Part shown: one piece after another, positions 1 through 9,224 of the stretch
Layout of the letters: each line of letters starts with the position of its first letter
Position numbering within the stretch: the stretch's first letter is position 1
Assembly: GCA_965243165.1 (NCBI GenBank)
Contig: OZ251535.1
Location: 1,302,001 to 1,366,000 of the forward strand
Direction: 5' to 3'
Source of the DNA: CATQHD01 sp965243165
GTDB lineage: Bacteria; Actinomycetota; Acidimicrobiia; Spongiisociales; Spongiisociaceae
Length of the DNA: 64,000 nucleotides
The notes under the pieces: model-generated
Told to the model about the DNA's origin: nothing
Databases searched by the model: none
Seen by the model: only the letters and a program-made list of their open reading frames with translations
Program-made: the position numbers and the translations under genes

Positions 1-2255
1 GTGCGTCGGGTGTTCAGTCGTCGGTGGGTGAGGAGGGGGGCACCAAGATGGTGGAGGTTACGGTTACGTTGCCGACGGCGCCTTCGGGGAGCGCCGAGGT
101 GGTGGGGTTGAATGTGGTGGGCGGCACGGCGGTGTTGGACGACGATTCGGAGTTCGGGGTGGGGGAGGACTTCCGGGTGACGTATCCGTCGCCGCAGTCG
201 CCGGCGCCGCCGGCGGGTCATAGTTTGGCGGTTGAGGTTGCTGATGGTGCTACGACGGGGTCGGCGACGTTTACGGTGGTGTTGGACGACGACGATGTTG
301 CGGAGGGTTCTGCGGCGGAGACGGTGGTGATCGAAGGCGCCGCTGTCACCTACGGCGGTGGTACGTATGAGGTGGTGTCGACCAGTTTTGGGATCACCGA
401 CGACGACGCGTCGCCCACCACTATTGGTTTGTCCTTGCTGGACAGCGAAGGGGAGGACTTGACAGAGGTCCGGGAGGACGGCGGCACGGTGCGGGTGAGG
501 GTGAAGGCCGCCCTGGCGGGGGAAAAGGTGCTGCCCCGGTCGGTGACGGTTCCGCTCACGGTGGGCATGTCGGGCGGCGCCTTAGCGGTGCATGATTTCA
601 AGCGGGTTTCGTCGCTGGCGGTGACGATTCCGCCTTATGAGGATGAAGGCACCGTTGAGTTCGATCTGGAACTGATCGACGATACGAGGCCGGAGGGCGC
701 CGAGGAGCTGACGGTCCACGCCGGCACTCTGGGGGCCGGCTTGACCGGTTTGGGGTTCACCGCGGTGGAGTCCGATTCGTTGACCATCGTGGACAACGAC
801 ATGATCCTGGGGTTGTTGGACGCCGAGGGAGAGCCGCTGACCAGGGTTCTGGAAGGGGCCAGCCCCCAGGTGCAGGTGCAGCTGTCATATCCAGGAATAC
901 ACTGGAGCAGCCCCCGGTTCGTGCGGGTAACCGTCGAGGCCGGAACCGCCGCCGGCAGCGACTACCGCATCCCGGTTGCCCCCGGCGACGTGTTCTTCCC
1001 GCCCGGTCAGAACAGCGCAACCAAGACGATCGGGTTGAACACGGTCAACGACCGCTCGGTCGAGGGCGACGAAACGTTGCGGGTGTCCGCCGCGGCGGAG
1101 GGGTTCGACATCGCTCCGGTGGAGCTCATCATTCAGGACAACGAGATCCGGTTGTCGTTGAACCAGGCGTCGGTGCGGGAAGACGCAGGCCGGATCACCC
1201 GGACGGTTACCGCCGCAGCGAGTTCCGCACCCCCCGAGGATCTGGTGGTGAATGTTAGGGTCGCGGGGAGCGGTTACACCAGCCTGAGTCCGAGGTCGTT
1301 CTCGATCACTATTCCCGCCGGGGAGACGTCGGGGTCCAGATCGTTCTCCATGACCGTGACCGACGACTCCACCCCGGGCAATTCCAAGTCGGTGTCGGTT
1401 ACGGGTTCCGCGTCTGGGTTCGACGTTTCGTCGGCTCGTTTGACCATCACCGACGACGGCGACACCGCCCCGCCGCCTCCCCCGCCCCCGGCCGGAGGCG
1501 GCGGCGGAGGGGGAGGCGGCGGAGGCGCTCCGCCCCCATCAGGCGGCGGCGGAGGGGGAGGTGGTGCTCCGCCCCCAGCAGGAGGAGGGGGAGGCGGGGG
1601 CGGCGGTGCTCCGCCTCCGGCCGGTGGAGGCGCGCAGCCCCCGGCTCAGCCGCCCGCTCCGGCGTGCGTGGGCCGGTTCTGCGACGACGACGGCAACGTC
1701 CACCAGGACAACATCGAACGGATCGCGGTGTGGCGGATCACTCTCGGCTGTGACGCCCAGGACGCCACCAAGTACTGCCCCGACGCGGAGATCACCCGCC
1801 GGCAGATGTCCGCCTTCTTGCATCGGGCCGTTTCGCAGCGGTGGACCATCGAAGCCCCCGAAGGGATCGAGCTGTCCGACGTCGGCGCGGATGAGTGGTT
1901 CCGCCCCTTCGCGGAGTGGGTCGTCTCCGTGGGAGCGTTCAGCGCCCCCGGAGGGGTGTTCGACCCGGGCGGGGTGGTTACCCGGGCGGATATGGCGATC
2001 ATGATGATCGGCGCCTTCCCCCACCTCGACGCCGTCCCGACCGAAGCGAGCCGGTTCGGCGACGTAGAGGGCCTCTCCCCCGAAGTGTTGGCCGCCCTCG
2101 AGGGCATGTATCAGACGGGCGTAACCCGTGGATGCTCCGCCGAGCCGCTGAATTACTGCCCTGCCCAGCCGGTTACCCGGGCGCAGATGGCTTCGTTCTT
2201 CGTCCGGGCCGTCAACCTCGCCCCCGCCGACACCCAACCCGCCGCCGGCACCTGA
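1..2255 (+). CDS. Calx-beta repeat / SLH surface protein, copy 1 (5' end outside window)
   Basis: The reading frame is open to the first base, so the start lies upstream of the window. The visible part holds about four Calx-beta-like repeats (Asp-rich, with the pattern EGDETLRVSA...G ending in D-D/N). A Gly/Pro linker follows (about residues 490-550), then a C-terminal SLH region with three motifs. Two of these carry paired Cys (TLGCDAQDATKYCP and TRGCSAEPLNYCP) followed by ITRRQMSAF or VTRAQMASF. SLH modules usually tether proteins to the cell wall, and Calx-beta domains are Ca-binding beta-sandwiches used in adhesion. Its sequence is nearly identical to the end of the third copy (13680-15932), which suggests recent duplication or gene conversion. 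Function as a surface adhesin or matrix protein is inference. Confidence 0.85.
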   Translation, partial: ASGVQSSVGEEGGTKMVEVTVTLPTAPSGSAEVVGLNVVGGTAVLDDDSEFGVGEDFRVTYPSPQSPAPPAGHSLAVEVADGATTGSATFTVVLDDDDVAEGSAAETVVIEGAAVTYGGGTYEVVSTSFGITDDDASPTTIGLSLLDSEGEDLTEVREDGGTVRVRVKAALAGEKVLPRSVTVPLTVGMSGGALAVHDFKRVSSLAVTIPPYEDEGTVEFDLELIDDTRPEGAEELTVHAGTLGAGLTGLGFTAVESDSLTIVDNDMILGLLDAEGEPLTRVLEGASPQVQVQLSYPGIHWSSPRFVRVTVEAGTAAGSDYRIPVAPGDVFFPPGQNSATKTIGLNTVNDRSVEGDETLRVSAAAEGFDIAPVELIIQDNEIRLSLNQASVREDAGRITRTVTAAASSAPPEDLVVNVRVAGSGYTSLSPRSFSITIPAGETSGSRSFSMTVTDDSTPGNSKSVSVTGSASGFDVSSARLTITDDGDTAPPPPPPPAGGGGGGGGGGGAPPPSGGGGGGGGAPPPAGGGGGGGGGAPPPAGGGAQPPAQPPAPACVGRFCDDDGNVHQDNIERIAVWRITLGCDAQDATKYCPDAEITRRQMSAFLHRAVSQRWTIEAPEGIELSDVGADEWFRPFAEWVVSVGAFSAPGGVFDPGGVVTRADMAIMMIGAFPHLDAVPTEASRFGDVEGLSPEVLAALEGMYQTGVTRGCSAEPLNYCPAQPVTRAQMASFFVRAVNLAPADTQPAAGT

Positions 2256-2273
2256 CCGCAGCTGCTTCTTTAT

Positions 2274-2313
2274 CCGGCTCGGCCTCCCCAGCCAACCCAG
2301 GAGGCCGGGCCGG
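2274..2313 (+). terminator. GC-rich hairpin terminator after copy 1
   Basis: A 14-bp stem (CCGGCTCGGCCTCC paired with GGAGGCCGGGCCGG, one G-T pair) with a 12-nt loop lies 19 nt after the stop codon. There is no T-tract. The same hairpin follows copies 2 and 3, which supports a conserved role as an intrinsic terminator or 3'-end stabiliser. Confidence 0.6.
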
Positions 2314-2363
2314 AACCGCCCCTGGAGTCTGTGTAGCCCTGCCTGGCGGCTTCTTCGGTGTGC

Positions 2364-2393
2364 TTGACTATTCGGGGGGGGGGGGGGTAGTAT
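2364..2393 (+). promoter_or_regulatory. Promoter with poly-G spacer (14 G), 18-bp spacing
   Basis: A -35-like TTGACT (2364-2369) and a -10-like TAGTAT (2388-2393) are separated by ATTC plus an uninterrupted run of 14 G (2374-2387), giving an 18-bp spacer. The leader then has a small CCCCTC/GAGGGG hairpin (2411-2429) and a GGAGGAGG Shine-Dalgarno before ATG 2455. Length change of a homopolymer inside a promoter spacer is a known phase-variation device (for example Neisseria porA). The matching site before copy 3 has 13 G and 17-bp spacing. Promoter activity is inferred. Confidence 0.65.
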
Positions 2394-2479
2394 GTTGTTG
2401 TGATCGTTGTCCCCTCGCTCGGTGAGGGGCTGGCTTGATGGAGGAGGTGGCCTGATGATGCGGGGTCGGTCGTTGCTGC

Positions 2480-2494
2480 GGGGGGGGGGGGGGG
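2480..2494 (+). repeat. Poly-G tract (15 G) in the 5' coding region of copy 2
   Basis: Fifteen consecutive G lie 25 nt after a well-placed ATG (2455, behind GGAGGAGG). With 15 G the ATG frame leads to a short dead-end peptide. With 14 or 17 G the ATG would read straight into the signal peptide and the giant protein that starts in the other frame at 2498. The tract therefore has the position and phase expected of a translational on/off switch. Homopolymer length in an assembly can be wrong. Confidence 0.75.
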
Positions 2495-2497
2495 CTG

Positions 2498-5400
2498 GTG
2501 TTGAGTCGGCGGCGTTGGTTGGGTTTGGGGTTGGCGGTTGGTTTGGTGTTGGGGGTGTTGCCGGTTGGTCCGCCGGGGGTGGTGGGTCAGTCGGCGACGA
2601 TTACGTTGTCGTTCGATGACGGGGCGGGTACGCCGTCGGCGGTGACGGGGGTGTCGGAGGGGGGCGGCGCGCAGTCGGTGCGGGTGGTGGCGACGGCTTC
2701 GGCGGCGACGTCGGCGAATGTGGATGTGACGGTGTCGATCGCGGCTGGTACGGCGACTGCTACTACGGATTATGGGATTTCGGCGACGTCGGCGACGGTG
2801 CAGATCGCCAGCGGGCAGACGGTGGGGCGGGCGGCGGCGGCGTTGACGGTGACGCCGGTGGATGATTCGTCGGTGGAGGGGGATGAGACGATTGTGTTTT
2901 CTGCTACTACGACCGCGACTGGTTACGCGGCGATTTCTGATGTGAGTTTGAATATCGTGGATGATGATTTTTATTCGATTACGTTGTCGTTCGATGACGG
3001 GGAGAGCACGCCGTCGGCGTTGACGGGGGTGGCGGAGGGGGGCGGTGGTCAGTCGGTGCGGGTGGTGGCGACGGCTTCGGCGGCGACGTCGGCGGCGGTG
3101 ACGGTGAATGTGACGGCGGCGGCGGGCACCGCGACCGCGGCGACGGATTATGCGATTTCGGCGACATCGGAGTCGGTGACGATTGCGAGCGGGGAGACGG
3201 TGGGGCGGGCGGCGGCGGCGTTGACGGTGACGCCGGTGGATGATTCGTCGGTGGAGGGGGATGAGACGATTGTGTTTTCGGCGACTACGACGGCGACTGG
3301 TTACGCGGCGATTGCTGATGTGAGTTTGAATATCGTGGATGATGACAATGTGATTACGTTGTCGTTTGTGGATGCGGCGGGTCAGCCTGTTGGGGGGTTG
3401 GGGGAGGACGACGGGGTTCAGAGGGTGCGGTTGGTTGCTTCGGTTCCGGCGGGGGTGCAGGTGCCTGCGGATGTGGATGTGTCGGTGACGGTGGATGATG
3501 CTCTTGAGACGGCGACGCCGGGGGCGGGCGGGGATTATACGGCTTCTGGGATTCCTTCTTCGTTGACGGTTTCTATCGCTTCGGGTGGAACGAGCGGGTC
3601 TTCGGGTGATATGGTGTTTACTGCTTTGTCTGATCGGGTGTTCGAGGATCATGAGATCGTGAGGAGGTTTACGGGTACGGCTTCGGGGTATACGGTCGAG
3701 GGCGCTGATTTGTTGATTTTGGATGCGGATCGTACGATTGTTGTTAGGATGGATAATCTGAGAAGGCCTACGACCCATATTTGGTTTACTCGTGATGACG
3801 GTACTTTCGTTTTACGGGAAACTGGTGATCCTACAGGTCCTTGGAACGGTCCGCAATTTTGTTCTTGTCATGACGGCCCTATCCCGTGGTTTACTTTCAC
3901 GGTGGATGGGGTTACTTCTTCGACCTACAGTGAGAACCTGACCTTGGTCTTCAATGCTTTCGACGGGACTGCCAAAATTAATAATCTCCCTTCAAACCTC
4001 CCTGGACAGCCCGATGTAACAAGTTTGGGTATCAGAGAAAATAACCGTGACAGCCAGAATCATAGGGCGACGTTGAATGCGGGCAGCTTATTTGTCCGGC
4101 TTCGTCCGAGCGGTGCTCAGAATGAAATCGACAGCTACTACGATTATGTCGCGGAGCCTGATGAGACTTTCACGATTGGGGTTGAGCCGATAGATGGTTT
4201 TGAGATTGTCAATGTTGATGGTGTGGTAATCGATGATGATGTACAGGTCCATATGGCTGTTCAAGGTACTCCGACGGTGGCGGAGGGTTCGTCGAGGGAT
4301 TTGGTTATTGGTGCAGGTATGAACGCTAACCATACTGATCTTGAAAATATCCTGTCATACTGGAACCCTGAGCGTCGGAAGAATAATCAACGTTCCGATA
4401 TAACGTCTGATACGGTGGTGTCGTTGTCGGTGGCGGAGGGGCCGGGGTTGTTGAGCGCCGACGATTTTTCTTCTTTCGATTGGAAGAGGAGGTCGATTAC
4501 TATTCCGGCGGGTGCTGCGAATGATGGCGGTTGGGAGACAACGTTGGAGAATCTGTCGGTTGCGGATAATACGGTGGTGGAGGGCCCAAAGAAGCTGCGG
4601 ATCGTGGGTGCGCCGGCGTTGGCGGCTGCCAAGCCGGATGGGTCGCCTACTGATCAGGTGGTTACTTTCAACAACGTGCAGTTGGATGTTTTGACTGTGA
4701 CGGATGATGATGCTGATATCACGTTGTCGGTGTCGCCGGGGGTAGTGTTGGAGAAGGCGGGCGGTCAGACGGTGACGGTGGTGGCGGAGTTCGCGGGGTC
4801 GTCGTCGGAATTGACTTCGCATACGGATGTGGAGGTGCAGATAGCCGGGGGTACGGCAACGTTGACGACTGATTTCACTACGGATGTCACGAATGACCGG
4901 TTGACGGTTCGGATTCCGGCGGGTCTGACGAGCTGGTCGAAGTCGTTCACGTTGACGGCGTCTGACGACGGTGTGACGGAGGCCGGCGGGGAGACGGTTA
5001 CGTTCGCGGGGCATGGGACCACGCGGGTGGGCGGGCAGACGGTTACGGTTACCCCCGGTGAGTTGACGATTATGGATCCGGGTTCGGAGGTGGTGTTGTC
5101 TTTGACGGACACGCAGGCTACGCCGGAGGCGTTGTCGGCGGTGGGCGAGGACGGCGGGGCGGAGACGGTGCGGATAACGGCTGCGGTGGGTACGGCCCCG
5201 GCGAGCGATCTGGATGTGGCGGTGACGGTGGGCGCGTTGGGGAGCACGGCGGACGCGGGGGTTGATTACACGGTTGATGAGTCTTCGGTTACGGTGACCA
5301 TCCAGGGTGGGCAAACGACTGGGTCGGCGGATGTGACGGTTACGCCTGTTCCGGATGCGGTTACGGAGGATCAGGAGACGATCCGGTTCGCGGGAACGGC

Positions 5401-8400
5401 AACAGGGTATGTGGTTGCGCCGGTTTCGTTGGAGATCACCGACGCGGATCGGTCGATTATGTTGGAGCTGGGGTTCAATCCGCGGGATTATCCGTCGGTG
5501 CTGTTTCCGGAGTACTCGGGGGACGGCGGTGCTCAATGGAGGAGTGTTACCGCCCGCGTGGAGGGTGTGTCTTCTACTTATTCCGGCAATATCAGGGGGC
5601 GGGTCATAACAGAGTCCGGTACAGGTGCGGCGGGGGCGTCGGTGTCTTCTACGGGTCCTGGTTCGGGGGATATCTATAATTGGCTTACCCATTCGACCAC
5701 GAGTCATCATAGGTATGTTGATATCGGTGCGGGTAATACGTCGTCGGGGCCTGCTTGGTTCACGTTGCATGTCCCGGCGGACGACGCAGCGGAGCAGACG
5801 GAGTATTTCGATTTTACGTTGACGGGTTTGACTGATGGTTTCACGGTAGTGCCGGTCAAGGGGGCGGTGGTGGATCTGGTGGACACGGCGGTGGTGTTGT
5901 CGCCGGGGGGTACGGTGACCGAAGGCGGGACGGGTTCGGGTCTGTCGGTTACGGCGGGGTTTCCGTCTGGGGTTACGTCGAGCACGATTGGTTCTGGCCT
6001 GGTGGTTACTTTGGGCGCTCCGGAGGCGGGTACGGCGGGGTCGGATGATTTTTTGTGGACGCCGCCTGATCCTGCGGATACGGTGACGATCGCGATGGGG
6101 CAGACGGAGAGTCCAGCCGGGGATGCGGTGGCGCTGGCGGGGTTGTCTATCACCGATGATTCGGTGGTGGAAGACCCGGAGACGCTGCAGCTGACCGGGT
6201 CTTACATGCTGGACGGCGAAACCCGGGAGGCGGAGGGGACGTTGACGGTGTTGGACAATGACACGGAGGTGGTGTTGTCGGTGTCGCCGGGAACGGTGGT
6301 GGAGGGCAGCACGGAGGAGGTGCGGGTTACGGCCCGCTTTGCGGGGTCGTCTTCGGTGTTGACGTCGGATACGACGGTTACGGTTACCATCGCGGCGGGT
6401 ACGGCGACGTTGACGACTGATTTCACTACGGACGCGACGGGCAGTCAGGTGTCGGTGGTGATCCCGGCGGGTTCTTTGTCGGGGTCGGCGACGTTCAATT
6501 TGATGGCGGTTACAGACTCAGTTACGGAGTCGGCGGGGGAGACGGTTGCCTTGTCGGGGGCGGGGACGATCGGGTCGCAGACGTTGATGGTGACGGGCGC
6601 TGCGGTGAACATCGTTGATTCGGGTATTACGTTGGCGGTGGATGCGGATACGGGTACGACGGGTGATCAGTCGTCGGTGGGTGAGGACGCGGTGACCAAG
6701 ACGGTGGAGGTGGAGGTTACGTTGCCGGCGGCGTCTTCTTCGGGCAACGGCGCTGTGACGGTTGGGTTGAATGTGGTGGGCGGCACGGCGGTGTTGGACG
6801 ACAACTCGGACGGGGATTCGGAGTTCGGGGTGGGGGAGGACTTCCGGGTGACGTATCCGTCGGGGCAGACCAACGTCTCGGTTGAGGTTGCTGAGGGTGA
6901 CACGACGGGGACGGCGACGTTCGAGGTGGTGTTGAACGACGACAACGTTGCTGAGGGTTCTGCGGCGGAGACGGTGGTGATCGAAGGCGCGGCGGTCACC
7001 GTCAACACCACGTCGTATGAGGTGGTGTCAACCAGTTTCGGCATCACCGACTCCACCGACGACGCGTCGCCTACGACTATTGGTTTGACCCTGCTGGACG
7101 CAGACGGGGAGGACTTGACAGAGGTCCGGGAGGACGACGGTACGGTTCGGGTGCGGGTGAAGGCCGCCTTGGCGGGGGACAAGGTGCTGCCCCGGTCGGT
7201 GACGGTTCCGCTCACGGTGGGCATGTCGGGCGGCGCCTTAGCGGTGCATGATTTCAAGCGGGTTTCGTCGCTGGCGGTGACGATTCCGCCTCATGAGGAT
7301 GAGGGAACCGTTGAGTTCGATCTGGAGCTGAACGACGATACGAGGCCGGAGGGCGCCGAGGAATTGACGGTCCACGCCGGCGCGCTGGGGGCTGCTCTGA
7401 CCGGTTTGGGCTTCACGGCGGTGGAGTCCGATTCGTTGACCATCGTAGACAACGACATCATCCTGGGTTTGTTGGACGCCGACGGGGACCCGCTGACCAA
7501 GGTTCTGGAGGGCAGCAACCCCCAGGTGCAGGTGCAGCTGTCGTATCCAGGAATACACTGGTCGTCCCCTCGGTGGGTGCAGGTAACCGTGGGGGGCGGA
7601 ACCGCCTCTGGAAGCGACTTCCGCATCGCGTCGGCCCCCGGCGCCGTGTTCTTTCCGATCCGTGTGAACAGCGCAACCAAGGCGTTCGGGTTGAACGCGG
7701 TCAACGACCGCGCGTTCGAGGGCGACGAAACGCTGCGGGTGTCCGCCGCGGCGGAGGGGTTCGACATCGCTCCGGTGGAGCTCGTCATTCAGGACAACGA
7801 GATCCGGTTGTCGTTGAACCAGGCGTCGGTGCGGGAGGACGCAGGCCGGATCACCCGGACGGTTACCGCTACGGCGAGTTCCGCACCCCCCGAGGATCTG
7901 GTGGTGAATGTTAGGGTCGCGGGGAGCGGTTACACCAGCCTGAGTCCGAGGTCGTTCTCGATCACTATTCCCGCCGGGGAGACGTCGGGGTCCAGATCGT
8001 TCTCCATGACCGTGACCGACGACTCCACCCCGGGCAATTCCAAGTCGGTGTCGGTTACGGGTTCCGCGTCGGGGTTCGACGTTTCGTCGGCTCGTTTGAC
8101 CATCACCGACGACGGCGACGTCGCTGCCCCCCCGCCCCCATCCGGCGGCGGCGGCGGGGGAGGGGGCGGTGGTGCTCCGCCCCCATCAGGCGGCGGCGGG
8201 GGAGGCGGAGGAGGTGGCGGCGGCGGCGCTCCACCCCCAGCCGGCGGAGGAGGGGGAGGCGGTGGTGGCGCCCCGCCCCCGGCCGGTGGAGGCGCGCAGC
8301 CCCCGGCCCAGCCGCCCGCGCCGGTGTGCGTGGGCCGGTTCTGCGACGACGACGGCAACGTCCACCAGGACAACATCGAGCGCATCGCGGTGTGGCGGAT

Positions 8401-8917
8401 CACTCTCGGCTGTGACGCCCAGGACGCCACCAAGTACTGCCCCAATGCGGAGATCACCCGCCGGCAGATGTCCGCCTTCTTGCACCGGGCCGTCTCGCAG
8501 CGGTGGACCATCGAAGCCCCCGAAGGAATCGTGCTCACCGACGTCGGCGCGGATGAGTGGTTCCGCCCCTTCGCGGAGTGGGTCGTCTCCGTGGGAGCGT
8601 TCAGCGCCCCCGGCGGGGTGTTCGACCCGGGCGGGGTGGTTACCCGGGCGGATATGGCGATCATGATGATCGGCGCGTTCCCCCACCTCGACGCCGTCCC
8701 CACCGAAGCGAGCCGGTTCGGCGACGTAGAGGGCCTCTCCCCCGAAGTGTTGGCCGCCCTCGAGGGCATGTATCAGACGGGCGTAACCCGTGGATGCTCC
8801 GCCGAGCCGCTGAATTACTGCCCTGCCCAGCCGGTTACCCGGGCGCAGATGGCGTCGTTCTTCGTCCGGGCCGTCAACCTCGCCCCCGCCGACACCCAAC
8901 CCGCCGCCGGTACCTGA
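2498..8917 (+). CDS. Calx-beta repeat / SLH surface protein, copy 2
   Basis: The frame opens at GTG 2498 and encodes 2139 residues. An Arg-rich n-region (LSRRRW) and a hydrophobic stretch to about residue 30 form a Sec signal peptide. Roughly fourteen Calx-beta-like units of 100-120 residues follow, most opening with ITLSFDD or VVLSVSP and ending in an acidic DDD turn. Then come a Pro/Gly linker (about 1875-1945) and three SLH motifs with paired Cys. A better start, ATG 2455 with a strong Shine-Dalgarno, is out of frame by one base because of the 15-G tract between them. Alternatively the G run itself could serve as a weak Shine-Dalgarno for GTG 2498 or TTG 2501. Likely an exported, wall-anchored, Ca-binding adhesin (inference). 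Confidence 0.88.
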   Translation: MLSRRRWLGLGLAVGLVLGVLPVGPPGVVGQSATITLSFDDGAGTPSAVTGVSEGGGAQSVRVVATASAATSANVDVTVSIAAGTATATTDYGISATSATVQIASGQTVGRAAAALTVTPVDDSSVEGDETIVFSATTTATGYAAISDVSLNIVDDDFYSITLSFDDGESTPSALTGVAEGGGGQSVRVVATASAATSAAVTVNVTAAAGTATAATDYAISATSESVTIASGETVGRAAAALTVTPVDDSSVEGDETIVFSATTTATGYAAIADVSLNIVDDDNVITLSFVDAAGQPVGGLGEDDGVQRVRLVASVPAGVQVPADVDVSVTVDDALETATPGAGGDYTASGIPSSLTVSIASGGTSGSSGDMVFTALSDRVFEDHEIVRRFTGTASGYTVEGADLLILDADRTIVVRMDNLRRPTTHIWFTRDDGTFVLRETGDPTGPWNGPQFCSCHDGPIPWFTFTVDGVTSSTYSENLTLVFNAFDGTAKINNLPSNLPGQPDVTSLGIRENNRDSQNHRATLNAGSLFVRLRPSGAQNEIDSYYDYVAEPDETFTIGVEPIDGFEIVNVDGVVIDDDVQVHMAVQGTPTVAEGSSRDLVIGAGMNANHTDLENILSYWNPERRKNNQRSDITSDTVVSLSVAEGPGLLSADDFSSFDWKRRSITIPAGAANDGGWETTLENLSVADNTVVEGPKKLRIVGAPALAAAKPDGSPTDQVVTFNNVQLDVLTVTDDDADITLSVSPGVVLEKAGGQTVTVVAEFAGSSSELTSHTDVEVQIAGGTATLTTDFTTDVTNDRLTVRIPAGLTSWSKSFTLTASDDGVTEAGGETVTFAGHGTTRVGGQTVTVTPGELTIMDPGSEVVLSLTDTQATPEALSAVGEDGGAETVRITAAVGTAPASDLDVAVTVGALGSTADAGVDYTVDESSVTVTIQGGQTTGSADVTVTPVPDAVTEDQETIRFAGTATGYVVAPVSLEITDADRSIMLELGFNPRDYPSVLFPEYSGDGGAQWRSVTARVEGVSSTYSGNIRGRVITESGTGAAGASVSSTGPGSGDIYNWLTHSTTSHHRYVDIGAGNTSSGPAWFTLHVPADDAAEQTEYFDFTLTGLTDGFTVVPVKGAVVDLVDTAVVLSPGGTVTEGGTGSGLSVTAGFPSGVTSSTIGSGLVVTLGAPEAGTAGSDDFLWTPPDPADTVTIAMGQTESPAGDAVALAGLSITDDSVVEDPETLQLTGSYMLDGETREAEGTLTVLDNDTEVVLSVSPGTVVEGSTEEVRVTARFAGSSSVLTSDTTVTVTIAAGTATLTTDFTTDATGSQVSVVIPAGSLSGSATFNLMAVTDSVTESAGETVALSGAGTIGSQTLMVTGAAVNIVDSGITLAVDADTGTTGDQSSVGEDAVTKTVEVEVTLPAASSSGNGAVTVGLNVVGGTAVLDDNSDGDSEFGVGEDFRVTYPSGQTNVSVEVAEGDTTGTATFEVVLNDDNVAEGSAAETVVIEGAAVTVNTTSYEVVSTSFGITDSTDDASPTTIGLTLLDADGEDLTEVREDDGTVRVRVKAALAGDKVLPRSVTVPLTVGMSGGALAVHDFKRVSSLAVTIPPHEDEGTVEFDLELNDDTRPEGAEELTVHAGALGAALTGLGFTAVESDSLTIVDNDIILGLLDADGDPLTKVLEGSNPQVQVQLSYPGIHWSSPRWVQVTVGGGTASGSDFRIASAPGAVFFPIRVNSATKAFGLNAVNDRAFEGDETLRVSAAAEGFDIAPVELVIQDNEIRLSLNQASVREDAGRITRTVTATASSAPPEDLVVNVRVAGSGYTSLSPRSFSITIPAGETSGSRSFSMTVTDDSTPGNSKSVSVTGSASGFDVSSARLTITDDGDVAAPPPPSGGGGGGGGGGAPPPSGGGGGGGGGGGGGAPPPAGGGGGGGGGAPPPAGGGAQPPAQPPAPVCVGRFCDDDGNVHQDNIERIAVWRITLGCDAQDATKYCPNAEITRRQMSAFLHRAVSQRWTIEAPEGIVLTDVGADEWFRPFAEWVVSVGAFSAPGGVFDPGGVVTRADMAIMMIGAFPHLDAVPTEASRFGDVEGLSPEVLAALEGMYQTGVTRGCSAEPLNYCPAQPVTRAQMASFFVRAVNLAPADTQPAAGT

Positions 8918-8935
8918 CCGCAGCTGCTTCTTTAT

Positions 8936-8975
8936 CCGGCCCGGCCTCCCCAGCCAACCCAGGAGGCCGGGCCGG
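8936..8975 (+). terminator. GC-rich hairpin terminator after copy 2
   Basis: A perfect 14-bp stem CCGGCCCGGCCTCC/GGAGGCCGGGCCGG with a 12-nt loop, 18 nt after the stop codon. It is the same element as after copies 1 and 3 and has no T-tract. Confidence 0.6.
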
Positions 8976-9098
8976 AACCGCCCCCCGGGGGAACCTGCGC
9001 AGTCCGGTCCAGGGCCTCCCCCCTCCAATGCTTAGAGGGGGGTCTGGGAGGCTGCCCGCGCCGGCGCGGCGGCTTGTTTGGCGGCCCCTCGGTTGTGC

Positions 9099-9127
9099 TT
9101 GACTATTCGGGGGGGGGGGGGTAGTAT
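9099..9127 (+). promoter_or_regulatory. Promoter with poly-G spacer (13 G), 17-bp spacing
   Basis: TTGACT (9099-9104) and TAGTAT (9122-9127) flank ATTC plus 13 G (9109-9121), an optimal 17-bp spacer. It is the counterpart of 2364-2393, one G shorter. The sequences around the boxes are conserved between the two copies, but the leaders diverge after TAGTAT. A CCCC/GGGG hairpin lies at 9152-9163 and GGAGGAGG precedes ATG 9188. Confidence 0.65.
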
Positions 9128-9209
9128 CTTGTTGCTAGACTGGTTTGCAGTCCCCTTGAGGGGTCGTCTCGTGGAGGAGGTGGTCTGATGCTGGGTTGGT
9201 CGTTGCTGC

Positions 9210-9221
9210 GGGGGGGGGGGG
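9210..9221 (+). repeat. Poly-G tract (12 G) in the 5' coding region of copy 3
   Basis: Twelve G lie 22 nt after ATG 9188. The ATG is one base out of frame with the giant reading frame that opens at 9225; 11 or 14 G would join them. The phase is the same as in copy 2 (15 G), so both assembled copies are in the same predicted off state for the ATG start. Confidence 0.75.
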
Positions 9222-9224
9222 CAG

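Noticed and set aside
1470..1640. GGCGGCGGA-rich tracts as a minisatellite or CRISPR-like array
   Set aside because: They encode the Gly/Pro linker in frame and have no spacers or regular unit.
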